A program made the position numbers and the translations under genes. This document shows, piece after piece, positions 29,559 to 39,849 of a stretch of 50,854 nt of DNA. This DNA comes from Candidatus Dojkabacteria bacterium (lineage in GTDB: Bacteria > Patescibacteriota > Dojkabacteria > B142 > JAFGFJ01): NCBI GenBank assembly GCA_016931155.1, contig JAFGFJ010000004.1:1-50854 (forward strand), read 5' to 3'. Under the pieces are notes generated by a model. It worked only from the letters and a program-made list of their open reading frames with translations. It ran no database searches and was not told the origin of the DNA. Within the stretch, counting starts at the first letter, position 1. Every line of letters begins with the position of its first letter.

Positions 29559-30377
29559 TTAAAGAAGCGTCCCGTTGATGCCAAATGGTGCAAAAAGAAC
29601 TGCAATTATTAGAATAACAAGGAAAAGGAAACTGTATTCTATCCAGGTAAAAAACCCAATTCTCTCCCTAATCTCTAGACCCACACCAAGGGTCATATAG
29701 ACTATTACACTGAGGATTAGAGCAACATACGCAACAGACAGCGGCCAAATACTAAGAACAAAAGAGGCAAAAAGCACAGTGAAAGAAATGATTGAAACTG
29801 AGAGTGTTAGTTGTGACTTACTAAGCTGTATCATCCAGAAACCTGAATATGTCAGATAAAAAGTGAGCATAAATATAAGACCCAGCCTGATAACTGGAGA
29901 TATTCCTAAAGAAAAAAGAATTGAATAACCGAGGTAAGATGCAATCAGAATTAAAACATACTGTGCAGCTTTTCCAGCCTGCCCCAATGGGATCTTTGTA
30001 AGAACAGAAACATTCAAAATATTTCCCGTTAGGATAGTAATATAGCTTACCAACCAGAACAACAGACCTGAAACCACTAAAAATGGAATTCTTCCAAGCC
30101 CTCTAAACGATGTGAATAGCAATAGCTCAGAGAAAAAGGAAAAAATAAAAGTTATAACAGATGGAAAGGTAAGCACAGAAAGGAATCTCCCACGATTCAT
30201 ATTGAAGTTGATAGTCCAGTAGAAACCTAGAAGCATGATAGATGATAGAAGTGCGGATCTGATAAAATAGTGCAAAACTTCTTCTTCCGTTATAAATTCA
30301 AAACTGATTAGCTGCAAGCCTACAAAAAAGAAAGAAAGAATTGTTGTTATAACTACAGATCGTGTTCTTGTTGTCAT
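29559..30377 (-). CDS. Hypothetical polytopic membrane protein
   Basis: Multiple hydrophobic segments; overlaps the ruvB stop. Confidence 0.75.
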   Translation of the reverse strand: MTTRTRSVVITTILSFFFVGLQLISFEFITEEEVLHYFIRSALLSSIMLLGFYWTINFNMNRGRFLSVLTFPSVITFIFSFFSELLLFTSFRGLGRIPFLVVSGLLFWLVSYITILTGNILNVSVLTKIPLGQAGKAAQYVLILIASYLGYSILFSLGISPVIRLGLIFMLTFYLTYSGFWMIQLSKSQLTLSVSIISFTVLFASFVLSIWPLSVAYVALILSVIVYMTLGVGLEIRERIGFFTWIEYSFLFLVILIIAVLFAPFGINGTLL

Positions 30378-31408
30378 TTTATTAACTTCTGTTGTGAATT
30401 AGTATTTTCACTATAATCAAACCCCAGGTGTTCATACGCTTTTTTCGTTACTACCCTGCCCCGTGGTGTTCTTTCCAAAAAACCTTCCTTCATAAGATAT
30501 GGCTCATAAACGTTTGACAATGTTTCAATATCTTCGGAAACCCCCGCTGATAAAGTCGTAAGACCAACCGGTCCTCCATCAAACTTCTCAATAATTGTAG
30601 TTAGAATTTTTCTATCCAATGTATCAAGTCCATTTACATCAATATCCATAATGTCTAGAGCTTTCCTTGCTAGATCAGATCTAATCATTTCAACTCCTTC
30701 TACGTGAGCTAGATCCCTCACTCTTTTCAGAAGCCTCACGGCGATTCTAGCCGTACTTCTGGATCTTTTCGCAATCTCTTCAGCGGCTTCCTCATCAATA
30801 TCAATATCCAGAAATCTTGCCTTCTGTTTTACAATCTCCTTCATTTCTTCAAGTGAATAAAAGTCTAACCTGAAATCAGCTCCGAATCTATCTCTAAGAG
30901 GAGATGAAAGAAGACTTATCCTGGTTGTCGCTCCAACAATTGTAAACCTGGGAAGATCAAGCCTCAGAGTCTTAGCAGAAGGTCCTTTACCGATTATTAT
31001 ATCAATAGCTCTGTCTTCCATTGCTGGATATAGAACCTCCTCAACAATTTTGTTCAACCGATGTATTTCATCAATAAAAAGTATACCGTTTTCTGAAACA
31101 TTCGTTAGGATAGATGCAAGATCTCCCTGTCTTTCTATTGCTGGACCGGAAGTGATAAAAATTGGAGACTTCATTTCGTTTGCCAAAACGTGTGCAAGAC
31201 TTGTTTTACCTAGCCCAGGAGGACCATGGAATAAAATGTGATCAATTGGCTCTTCTCTGCTCTTTGCCGCGTCAATCATTATTTTTAATATCTCTTTTTC
31301 TTTTCCACGTCCGATTACTTCGTCAAAATTCCTCGGTCTTAGACTTTTTTCAATTCTCTCTTCCTCATTGCCCTCTAATTGTGGATCCACTACTCTATCC
31401 GTAGCCAT
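30374..31408 (-). CDS. ruvB: Holliday junction branch migration ATPase RuvB
   Basis: [86 protein letters not shown]. Confidence 0.97.
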   Translation of the reverse strand: MATDRVVDPQLEGNEEERIEKSLRPRNFDEVIGRGKEKEILKIMIDAAKSREEPIDHILFHGPPGLGKTSLAHVLANEMKSPIFITSGPAIERQGDLASILTNVSENGILFIDEIHRLNKIVEEVLYPAMEDRAIDIIIGKGPSAKTLRLDLPRFTIVGATTRISLLSSPLRDRFGADFRLDFYSLEEMKEIVKQKARFLDIDIDEEAAEEIAKRSRSTARIAVRLLKRVRDLAHVEGVEMIRSDLARKALDIMDIDVNGLDTLDRKILTTIIEKFDGGPVGLTTLSAGVSEDIETLSNVYEPYLMKEGFLERTPRGRVVTKKAYEHLGFDYSENTNSQQKLIK

Positions 31409-31413
31409 TATTA

Positions 31414-31989
31414 TTATTTTTGAAGAAATTTTTTAACTACATCCTGCGGAGTTTTTACATCTGCATCTTCTTTTATTACTTTTTTAACCTTGTCATCAAT
31501 CTCATTTTTTCTAAATCCTAAGACCATAAGAGCAGCAATGGATTCGTCATACAAATCTATATTTATACTAGATAAGTCCTCTCCTCTTGCGAGATAAGTA
31601 TCCTTCCCAACTTTATCTTTAAGATCAACAATAATCTTTTCTGCGGTTCTTGCCCCTACTCCACTTATTTTGAGTCCTTTTGGATTGTTTAATTTTATTG
31701 CCTCAATTATACCTCCAACTCCAAGCTCAGTAAGTAGAATAAGTGCAGTTTTTGGTCCTACCCCGGAAACCGTTATCAATCTCTCAAAAAAAGAAAGCTC
31801 TTCTGAAGTCTCAAAACCAAAAAGCCTTAACTCCTGTTCTCTAACGTGAGTATATACAAAAAATTCAGCAGTATCTTCTTCCCTGTAAGAAATTTTCCCA
31901 ACCTCGATTTTATAGCCAACCCCATTTGCGTTAACAATAAGATAACCGTCACCAATAAATTTTACTTTCCCCGAAATATAACCAATCAT
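31414..31989 (-). CDS. ruvA: Holliday junction branch migration protein RuvA
   Basis: [55 protein letters not shown]. Confidence 0.96.
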   Translation of the reverse strand: MIGYISGKVKFIGDGYLIVNANGVGYKIEVGKISYREEDTAEFFVYTHVREQELRLFGFETSEELSFFERLITVSGVGPKTALILLTELGVGGIIEAIKLNNPKGLKISGVGARTAEKIIVDLKDKVGKDTYLARGEDLSSINIDLYDESIAALMVLGFRKNEIDDKVKKVIKEDADVKTPQDVVKKFLQK

Positions 31990-32106
31990 AGTAGCAATAG
32001 AGAGACAAGAAATGATATCAGAAGGGTTATTTTTTTTCCAGAAGGATCAGAAGCTTTTACCTGGCTGATAATAGATACTCAATAAAGAATTCTGAGAATT
32101 CTATTC

Positions 32107-32589
32107 TCAGCTTACACAACTAAGATGACAAACCGCAACAGCAAGTGCATCTGCTGCATCATCAGGTTCAGGAATACTTTTTAGAGATAGTAATGACTTT
32201 ACCATTTTTTGAACTTGTACCTTTTCAGCACGACCATAACCACAAACCGAAATTTTTACCTGTAAAGGAGTATAGTCGAAGACCCTCAGTCCAGAGTTCA
32301 CTGCAGAAAGAATAGCCACACCTCTAGCTTGTCCCACAGTGATTATTGTCTTTTGATTTTTAAAGAAATACAGATTTTCAATTGCAACTTCCTCAGGCTT
32401 AAATTCCTTGATAAGAGCAGATAGTTCATCATAAATATTCTTGAGGCGAAACGACATTTCCTCTCCTGCAGGAGTAGTAATTACTCCATAGCTATAGACC
32501 TTATATTTCCCGCTCTTAACATTTTTATCCTGCTCAACAATAGCCCACCCTGTTGTTGCAAGCCCGCAATCTATTCCGAGTACCTTCAT
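32107..32589 (-). CDS. ruvC: Holliday junction resolvase RuvC
   Basis: MKVLGIDCGLATTGWAIVE, VAIENLYFFKNQKTIITVGQARGVAIL, CGYGRAEKVQVQKMV, PDDAADALAVAVCH. Confidence 0.96.
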   Translation of the reverse strand: MKVLGIDCGLATTGWAIVEQDKNVKSGKYKVYSYGVITTPAGEEMSFRLKNIYDELSALIKEFKPEEVAIENLYFFKNQKTIITVGQARGVAILSAVNSGLRVFDYTPLQVKISVCGYGRAEKVQVQKMVKSLLSLKSIPEPDDAADALAVAVCHLSCVS

Positions 32590-32607
32590 ATAATATGATA
32601 CAGTTAA

Positions 32608-33834
32608 TTACTCACCTATAATTATATTACTCTCATTTTTACTCACATTCAGTATCCCTATTCCCGCTGATTTTGTTTCCCCAACATTACCACTCTTTCC
32701 AGGATTAAAACCAACAACAATATTGTCAAATAAATAAGAAATGCCCACATAACCTGCCGACAGTTTAACATCTATTCCAGTTGAGTTATCATAAAGATGA
32801 CTTTCTATAGCCTGATTGCCATTTTCATCAATCCTTTTCGTTGACACAAAAATAAGACTATTCTTTGTATCAACACTAAGGGCAACGACATCATCCAACT
32901 CTTGGAGAACTTCAACTTGTGTTTTTGTCTTAATATTTCTTATTGTAAGGTTTGGCTCATCCTTTTTATAGGGCCAATAGACTACTCTGTTGTCATCAAG
33001 CCAGTGAACGTATTTACCTTGAAAACTATCCATAACCTTCCCATCAAGTCCTATGATATTTACAGACAAGTACTCTTGTTCCTCTCCGCTCTCACTCGAC
33101 GTCGGATCAATTGACTTGCTGACTGTATCTTCAACAACAATTGCTTTTCTGTCTGGACTGAGCTTAAGAGAAAAGCCAGCATCATCTGTTAAAATAGTGG
33201 GAGGAAAACCACCTGTCTGAAAAAGCTTATCTGTTTCTTTTGTGTCCATATTGATCAAATAAACAGCATCATTCAGAACAAATTGATAAGCAATTCTGCC
33301 TACACTGTCATATGCAAAAGTGTGTTTATTCCCTTCAGAGGAAACTTCAAGTTTTGTCAAAGTATCAGCAGAAGTAAAATCAAACATATATACTTCTGAA
33401 GCTGACCCAGTACTATCATATGATTCAACAATAGTTTGATCGAAAGTAAACAATGTATCTTTAATACAGGAAATATCTTTGTAGCCTTCTACGTTTGAAG
33501 AAATCAGTGTACTCTTCTCCAGATCGATATCATATTTGTATAGTTCACACCCCCAAATATAATAAAACAACCTTCCCTCTTTAACAGTTGGAGCTGGAAC
33601 TGGCTGTTCCCTAAATTCATCGATGGCTTTATTTAGCTCTTTTTCCCTTGTTTTGTCAAACTGTATCTCGAGTGCTAAATATACAAAAAAAGCAAGACAA
33701 GCAAAGAATATTAAAATTCCAGGAATGACAAAAACAATAGAAGACAACTTGCGCTTTTTCTTATCCAGCAAGGCTTTCTTCCTTGCCTGATCTGCCAGCA
33801 TTAAATTTGATTGCTTTATTTCCGGGGTAGACAT
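32608..33834 (-). CDS. Hypothetical single-TM protein with a beta-propeller-like exodomain
   Basis: One N-terminal TM (IVFVIPGILIFFACLAFFVYLAL); repeated strand-rich segments such as FSLKLSPDRKAIVVED. Confidence 0.7.
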   Translation of the reverse strand: MSTPEIKQSNLMLADQARKKALLDKKKRKLSSIVFVIPGILIFFACLAFFVYLALEIQFDKTREKELNKAIDEFREQPVPAPTVKEGRLFYYIWGCELYKYDIDLEKSTLISSNVEGYKDISCIKDTLFTFDQTIVESYDSTGSASEVYMFDFTSADTLTKLEVSSEGNKHTFAYDSVGRIAYQFVLNDAVYLINMDTKETDKLFQTGGFPPTILTDDAGFSLKLSPDRKAIVVEDTVSKSIDPTSSESGEEQEYLSVNIIGLDGKVMDSFQGKYVHWLDDNRVVYWPYKKDEPNLTIRNIKTKTQVEVLQELDDVVALSVDTKNSLIFVSTKRIDENGNQAIESHLYDNSTGIDVKLSAGYVGISYLFDNIVVGFNPGKSGNVGETKSAGIGILNVSKNESNIIIGE

Positions 33835-33839
33835 ACAAC

Positions 33840-34637
33840 TTAACTAAGATCTACATTTGTCCAAACATTTTGCACATCTTCAAGCTCCTCAAGCCTTTCC
33901 ATGAAATTTTCTACTTTTTCTTTTTTGTCCTCAGCAAGTACTACTTTTTCTTTTGCAATTTTTATTATTTCTGCTGTTTCTATTTTAAAACCATTTTTCT
34001 CTACCGCTTCACGAACTTTTGCAAGGTCAGCTTTTGAAGTAAATATTTCGAAGTAGTCTGTATTATTCCCTTCATCATCCTGATCCGAATACTCCTGAAT
34101 ATCTTCAACACCTTCTATTTCAAACATTTCAAGCTCAGCACTCTGATTATCAATTTTTTCATATGTGTCTTCCTTTCCAAACTTTTCAGATTTTTTTAAT
34201 TTCGCCGGCATAACCGATATCAATCCTTTTTCTTCAAATTGCCAAGATACACTGCCTGGACCAGCCATCTTACCTCCCATACTTTCAACCGTTGTCCGCA
34301 CATTATTTACTGTTCTGTTTGGATTATCAGTCTGTGTATCTATCAGGACAGCAATACTACCAGGGCCGTATGCCTCATAGGTCACCTTCTCTATCCTCCC
34401 CGACTTTAATTCACCTGTTCCCTTTTTTACAGCACGTTCAACATTGTCAGAAGGCATATTTGCAGCTTTTGCCTTATCAATTGCAAGTCTCAAAGTAAAA
34501 TTAAAATTCGGATCGCCACCACCTTCCTGAGCCGCAAGAGTAATTGCCTGACTAAACTTAGTAAATAATGCCCCTCTAGCCGCATCATTTGCTCCTTTTT
34601 GTCTCTTTATTTTTGCCCACTTTGAGTGACCAGACAT
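33840..34637 (-). CDS. yebC: YebC/PmpR family protein
   Basis: MSGHSKWAKIKRQKGANDAARGALFTKFSQAITLAAQEGGGDPNFNFTLRLAIDKAKAANMPSDNVERAVKKGTGE. Confidence 0.97.
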   Translation of the reverse strand: MSGHSKWAKIKRQKGANDAARGALFTKFSQAITLAAQEGGGDPNFNFTLRLAIDKAKAANMPSDNVERAVKKGTGELKSGRIEKVTYEAYGPGSIAVLIDTQTDNPNRTVNNVRTTVESMGGKMAGPGSVSWQFEEKGLISVMPAKLKKSEKFGKEDTYEKIDNQSAELEMFEIEGVEDIQEYSDQDDEGNNTDYFEIFTSKADLAKVREAVEKNGFKIETAEIIKIAKEKVVLAEDKKEKVENFMERLEELEDVQNVWTNVDLS

Positions 34638-34688
34638 ATTTATTTTAATAATTCAAAACAGTCATCTGAGTTTATCATATTTAACAAA

Positions 34689-36092
34689 CTAATTTATGCC
34701 ATTGTCACCAATCACAACAACAATATCCCCTGTATGCCTGTAGGGAAAAACATTTTCAATTAAAACAATTTTGGTACCAAAAATATTTTCAAGCTCCTTG
34801 ATTGTCTCGATATATTTTACTGGTTCTTTTGTGTATACAATCGTCTCAGAATAATGATCTCTGCTGTTGCCAACATTGATTACCTTAGCACCAACATTTG
34901 AAATCCATCTGGCCTTTTTTGTTCCAATCCCTGGAACAGCCGTGCCATTCAGCAATTCTATCCTTGCTTGCTCACGTTGTACCTCAACATTAAAAAATAT
35001 CTTTGTTACATCCTCATCTATACGCTCAATCATAGGAATTTTCCTTCCTCCCTCACTCATATAACTTGATGTCTCTTTTGTATAACCTGCTTTTACTCTG
35101 TCAAAACTTACTTCACGCAGCAACCATATTAATCTTCTAAATTCACCAGGTTCAAAATTTGACCTTACACTCCTGGAGATTTCTTCTGATGCGTTCTTTA
35201 CTTCATATAGCTTGTCAATTTCATCAAGACTCAGTACCAGCCCCTTTATAGCAGAAAACTGATGAGCATGTTTAGTATCCCTACCTTGAGTATCGGCCAT
35301 TACTATAGACATAAAATCTTCCTCATCAACCCTATGCTTTCCTTTCTCAATTTCAAAAATGCCCTTTTCATTTCTAATATCTTCATCCCTCAATTCTTCC
35401 ACCACTTCGACCTCCACCTTTCCATAAACAGCCAGAAGCGTCTGGAAATCTTCTTTATCAATACTCAAATACCTGTCTATTCTGACTGAAAGTAAACTTT
35501 CAACAGCATCTACCATAAGATCCAGACAGACCGGCTCTTCCCTTAGTCTACCCCAATTATATAGCTTCTTGAGAGAGGACTGTTTGTTTTCACTCGCTAT
35601 GTAGACCTCGATATCCGGATCAACAACAAAAATTCCGAGTGTTTTTTTCTCCGGGTCAAGAGCCAATACAGAAAGTGAATCAACAAAAGCAATATCCTCA
35701 TTTTTTCTATCAAGTCCAATCAGTAAAACATTTATTCTTCTCTCCCCCTTCCATACTTCTTCTCTTTCACTACGATCTCCAATCTCTCTACTAAATTTTA
35801 TTGAGTAAAAACCCTTTATATTTGGATAAACTACAAAAATTATTGGAGAGAAAAAAACAAGAGAGAATACAATAACCAACACTGTCCTAACTAGCCGTGA
35901 ATCCACTTTACCTTTGAAAATGTTTTTTCTTTTTGTGGATCTACTGTGTGTTCTTTTATACCAAAATCTACTGATCCTGGCTGTCAAAGAAGAAAAAATG
36001 TTTTGTTTTTGAGCAAAAGGCTTAGTCCCTTCTCGTCTTTTTACCTTTCTTTTTTCCCGAAGGGATCGCTTCTTTTTTAGAAACATCTTCAA
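34689..36092 (-). CDS. LytR-CpsA-Psr-like protein with a C-terminal LytR_C-like domain
   Basis: INVLLIGLDRKNEDIAFVDSLSVLALDPEKKTLGIFVVDPDIEV and ARIELLNGTAVPGIGTKKARWISNVGAKVINVGN. Confidence 0.75.
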   Translation of the reverse strand: MKMFLKKKRSLREKRKVKRREGTKPFAQKQNIFSSLTARISRFWYKRTHSRSTKRKNIFKGKVDSRLVRTVLVIVFSLVFFSPIIFVVYPNIKGFYSIKFSREIGDRSEREEVWKGERRINVLLIGLDRKNEDIAFVDSLSVLALDPEKKTLGIFVVDPDIEVYIASENKQSSLKKLYNWGRLREEPVCLDLMVDAVESLLSVRIDRYLSIDKEDFQTLLAVYGKVEVEVVEELRDEDIRNEKGIFEIEKGKHRVDEEDFMSIVMADTQGRDTKHAHQFSAIKGLVLSLDEIDKLYEVKNASEEISRSVRSNFEPGEFRRLIWLLREVSFDRVKAGYTKETSSYMSEGGRKIPMIERIDEDVTKIFFNVEVQREQARIELLNGTAVPGIGTKKARWISNVGAKVINVGNSRDHYSETIVYTKEPVKYIETIKELENIFGTKIVLIENVFPYRHTGDIVVVIGDNGIN

Positions 36093-37065
36093 TTATATCT
36101 TTTATTTTGACCTTGGAATCTTTATCATAAATGAAGCTCATTACTTCTGTTGGTATTCCGATATCTATCGTTTTTTTTCTTCCAGCTTTTGCATCTCTCA
36201 GGAATGGAAGAGTCAGAGAACTTGAGTGCAGCATAAGTCTTGGTGCCCTTTCTCCACCATAAACAACATCCCCGGCAATCGGAAAACCAAGAGAAGATAG
36301 ATGCACTCTTATCTGATGAGTTCTACCTGTCTTGGGACTGGCCTCAACAAGAGAGTACTTTCTGTCTTCTCCAAATATTCTTAGAGATCTAAATACTGTT
36401 TCTGCAAGTTTTCCTCCTCTTTCCACTACTGCAAATTTTTTCCTTGCCTTTGGGTTTCTTCCCAGAAAATTTCTAACCACCAGCTCGTTTCTACCTGCAA
36501 ACAAACTACTTATATCTCCAGTCACAATTGCGTAATATTTTTTTTCAACTTTTTGTTCACTGAAAAGCTTGGAATAATACCAAAGTGCCTCGTTTGTTTT
36601 GGCTACCATAATCAATCCGGATGTTTCTTTATCGAGCCTATGAATAAGCCCAGATCTGAAACTTATTCCAACATCTTTAAGACTAGCATAATGACCTAGT
36701 AGAGCGTTTAACAAAGTCCCCTGCCAGTTTCCTGTTGCCGGATGCACTGTCATTCCTGCAGGTTTATTAACTATCACCAGATTGTCATCTTCATATACAA
36801 TGTCCAATCCAATATCCTCTGGCTCAACTTCAACCTGATGATCAAAAATTTTGGGGGTAATTTCAATGGTATCACCCTTTTTTACCCTGTAATTTGCCTT
36901 AAATTCGACAGTGTTATTTATCATTACGCAATTACCTTCTATCTGTTTTTTCACGAAAGACCTACTCCAATCGTTGTTGTAGAAGGTAAGGTATAGATCA
37001 AGCCTCTTTCCCTCAACACTCTTTTCAACCTTGAATTTTCTTTTTTTAGTTTGTATTTCTGACAC
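36022..37065 (-). CDS. RluA/RluD-family pseudouridine synthase with an S4 domain
   Basis: VIVNKPAGMTVHPATGNWQGTLLNALL, GLIHRLDKETSGLIMVAKTNEA, PKTGRTHQIRVHLSSLGFPIAGDVVYGG. Confidence 0.95.
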   Translation of the reverse strand: MSEIQTKKRKFKVEKSVEGKRLDLYLTFYNNDWSRSFVKKQIEGNCVMINNTVEFKANYRVKKGDTIEITPKIFDHQVEVEPEDIGLDIVYEDDNLVIVNKPAGMTVHPATGNWQGTLLNALLGHYASLKDVGISFRSGLIHRLDKETSGLIMVAKTNEALWYYSKLFSEQKVEKKYYAIVTGDISSLFAGRNELVVRNFLGRNPKARKKFAVVERGGKLAETVFRSLRIFGEDRKYSLVEASPKTGRTHQIRVHLSSLGFPIAGDVVYGGERAPRLMLHSSSLTLPFLRDAKAGRKKTIDIGIPTEVMSFIYDKDSKVKIKDIIEDVSKKEAIPSGKKKGKKTRRD

Positions 37066-37477
37066 TTTTTCTATTTTTAATAAACAAAATTGTAACTATT
37101 ATCAGAGAAGTAGTGATTAATAAATCAGCAATGTTAAAGCTTGGAATTATTCCAATATTTATATAGTCCACTACTCCTTCTCTAAGCACTCTATCTATCA
37201 AATTACTCAGCCCTGCTCCAAGTAAAATTAACAAGGGAACAAGATAAGTTTTGTCTTCAAGTTTAATCATAAATATAGTCAAAATTACCCCAAATAAATT
37301 TAACAAAAGTCCTATCGGAATTTCTTTGCCAAAAATTCCAAATGCAACACCTTTGTTCAATACATAATCTTTTTCATTAATTGTTACAAAAAGTTTAACA
37401 GTTTGATCAATAAAGATGATCGTAAATAGTAATATCCATTCCCACAGAGTTCTTTTTATTGTGCCCTTTGATCTCAC
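37046..37477 (-). CDS. lspA: Lipoprotein signal peptidase
   Basis: LSNLIDRVLREGVVDYINIGIIPSFNIADLLI conserved Asp dyad context; TM-rich. Confidence 0.9.
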   Translation of the reverse strand: MRSKGTIKRTLWEWILLFTIIFIDQTVKLFVTINEKDYVLNKGVAFGIFGKEIPIGLLLNLFGVILTIFMIKLEDKTYLVPLLILLGAGLSNLIDRVLREGVVDYINIGIIPSFNIADLLITTSLIIVTILFIKNRKSVRNTN

Positions 37478-37507
37478 AATCGATTTTATAATTTTCCCTT
37501 TGTTCTA

Positions 37508-38404
37508 CTAAAAAGTCTTTCCTGTTTTTCCTCTCACTCCATAAGAAACATTATATCCCCCTCTTTCTCGCACATCCTTCCCAGAATCCTCTCCTCTCTG
37601 CCGAAATATTCTCCTCTTCTCCTGAATTTCTTTTTGCTCTCTATCAATCTTTTTAACCGGAAATAAAGTGAATGAAGACAAAACGACAAGAATAGCAAGT
37701 ATATGACCAAAATCAATCATACCATTTTCTGAAATATATCCTTCCGTCATAAATCTTAGAAGTGACTGCATCAATCCCCAAATAAGTAAATATAAGCCAG
37801 ACACAACTCCTTTTTTTTCTCTCATCGATCTCGAAAGAGCAATGATTGAAACCATAGCCAATCCAATTATTTCTATAAGTTGAACTGGAAATCTACCTGC
37901 TTTGTCTTCTGTATAGGTTAAAGAAAAAATCCCATCATAGACACAACCATAGTATGCTGAAGACAAAAATAGTCCTGTCACTAATAGAATATGTGCCGGG
38001 ATAATTGCCATTACAACTTTATCAAGAATACCCCTCGTATCTTTTATTCTCTTTTTTGATAAAACCGAAAACCAGCAACCAAGTATTACTCCAAAAGGAA
38101 GCATAGGATAATAAAGATTCCCATCCCAGAACTTTAGAAAACCCAGAACCAGATCAAAAATATTTTCAATGTTGTAATGTGCTATGCTTAATGTAAACCC
38201 GACTATTCGAATGGTTAAAAGCCCGGCAAAAACACCGGAAAGACCAATATCAAAGCTATCTTCATCCCTAATCCTGTCCAGCTTTTCTATGTCTCTAAAC
38301 CTCAAAAACCATAGTATTCCCAAAAATACTATTATTGAAATAACCGAGAAACCAAGAAGAGTGGAAACTTCGAAATTTATAATTGTAAATAAGCTCTTTA
38401 ACAT
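37508..38404 (-). CDS. Divergent Lgt-like (prolipoprotein diacylglyceryl transferase) membrane protein
   Basis: Lgt-like topology, FPVQLIEIIG motif and adjacency to lspA; several canonical Lgt residues not evident. Confidence 0.6.
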   Translation of the reverse strand: MLKSLFTIINFEVSTLLGFSVISIIVFLGILWFLRFRDIEKLDRIRDEDSFDIGLSGVFAGLLTIRIVGFTLSIAHYNIENIFDLVLGFLKFWDGNLYYPMLPFGVILGCWFSVLSKKRIKDTRGILDKVVMAIIPAHILLVTGLFLSSAYYGCVYDGIFSLTYTEDKAGRFPVQLIEIIGLAMVSIIALSRSMREKKGVVSGLYLLIWGLMQSLLRFMTEGYISENGMIDFGHILAILVVLSSFTLFPVKKIDREQKEIQEKRRIFRQRGEDSGKDVRERGGYNVSYGVRGKTGKTF

Positions 38405-38417
38405 AATTATAATTTTA

Positions 38418-39758
38418 TCATTTAGTATCTAACTTGTGCCTCATAAGACTCAAAACCCCAGCGTAACTCAATACAGAAACAGTTGCAAGGATCATAAATC
38501 CATACAGGTTTACTACCTTATCCATAAGAAGGCCAAAAAGAAAAGCTGGTATTGATGCCAGTGTTTGATTTATTGCCATCCAAACACTATACACCCTACC
38601 CCTGAAAGACTCTTCTGTTTTTTCATGTATAAGAGCTTGAGCGGGAATAATAAGAAAAGGTGCCCCAAAAGCAATAAGCACTACTGAGATCATGCTTATT
38701 TCAAGAGAAGAAGGTATTTTTATGTGTGCAAATTCCTTAAATATAGCAAGTGCAGTAAGCATAAGACAACCGATTCCTATTACAAAGACACCCTCATTAA
38801 TTATTAAAAATTTTCTCCTGTTTTTACCGAATGTATTCATAACAATAAATCCCAAAAAGACTCCAATAGCTGCAGGAACAATAATTATAGAACCGATATT
38901 GTGAGAATCAATTCCGAAAAGCTCTCTTCCTATTCTGAAAACTACTGTCACTGAAGTCAGCACAGCGACCTGTACAATAAATATATGTAAAAGTGTATAT
39001 TTCATAACCCTGTTGTTTTTAATATAGTTAAGTCCCTGCTTCCATGACCCAAAAATCCCTGTAACTAATTTCCACAAGTTCGAAATATCCGGTTTTATTC
39101 TGTCAACAAGTGGAGGTATTTTTACAAACAAAAGCACAATCGTACCCGATAGAAAAAGTGCTGCAAGAAATACGAATATTCCCTGCTGTCCCAGCAACTT
39201 CAGAAGCTGACCTGACCCACCTATTCCAAAAATATAAGTTGAGTAAAGAGTAATTGAAAAAAGGGAATTCGCTAAAAGAATAGACTTCGTAGAAACAACA
39301 TTTGGGATTGTAGATCCTTCTGCCGGAATAAAAAATTGCTGAATAACGCTCATTAAAAGAATCGCGATGTATGAGATTGTCAAGCTTTCCCAACCCCTGA
39401 AAAGAAGGAAAAATAGCATAATAACAAACCTCAAAAGATTTGCTGCTATCATAATTTTCTTTCTGTCCCACCAGTCAACAATCACCCCACCAATACCCGA
39501 CAGAAAAAGAGCCGGAAGATTTGAAAGAAATACAATCAATCCAACTCCACTAGCGGTTCCTTTCAAACCAGCACTCAGCACTCCCTGGTCAGAAAGAATA
39601 GCCATGGAAATAGCAAAAGTGCCAATACCAACCTGAGTCAGGATCTGAGAACACCACAAGGAAAGAAAACTCTTGTTATACAATAATCCGGGCAGTACTT
39701 TTTTTGATCCAGATATTTCCTCCATGCAACAGACTATTATACAATTGTCTTTGGTCAA
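38418..39758 (-). CDS. MFS transporter
   Basis: About 12 hydrophobic segments; GGVIVDWWDRKKIMIAANLLRF and FRGRVYSVWMAINQTLASIPAFLFGLLMDKV. Confidence 0.85.
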   Translation of the reverse strand: MTKDNCIIVCCMEEISGSKKVLPGLLYNKSFLSLWCSQILTQVGIGTFAISMAILSDQGVLSAGLKGTASGVGLIVFLSNLPALFLSGIGGVIVDWWDRKKIMIAANLLRFVIMLFFLLFRGWESLTISYIAILLMSVIQQFFIPAEGSTIPNVVSTKSILLANSLFSITLYSTYIFGIGGSGQLLKLLGQQGIFVFLAALFLSGTIVLLFVKIPPLVDRIKPDISNLWKLVTGIFGSWKQGLNYIKNNRVMKYTLLHIFIVQVAVLTSVTVVFRIGRELFGIDSHNIGSIIIVPAAIGVFLGFIVMNTFGKNRRKFLIINEGVFVIGIGCLMLTALAIFKEFAHIKIPSSLEISMISVVLIAFGAPFLIIPAQALIHEKTEESFRGRVYSVWMAINQTLASIPAFLFGLLMDKVVNLYGFMILATVSVLSYAGVLSLMRHKLDTK

Positions 39759-39849
39759 GAGAAAGAGGAACTATATTTGGAGAAACCCTTTACTCGTTTT
39801 TCAATAAGTACTCTCGTATAAATCTGTTGTCTTTTCCTGAGATATTTAA

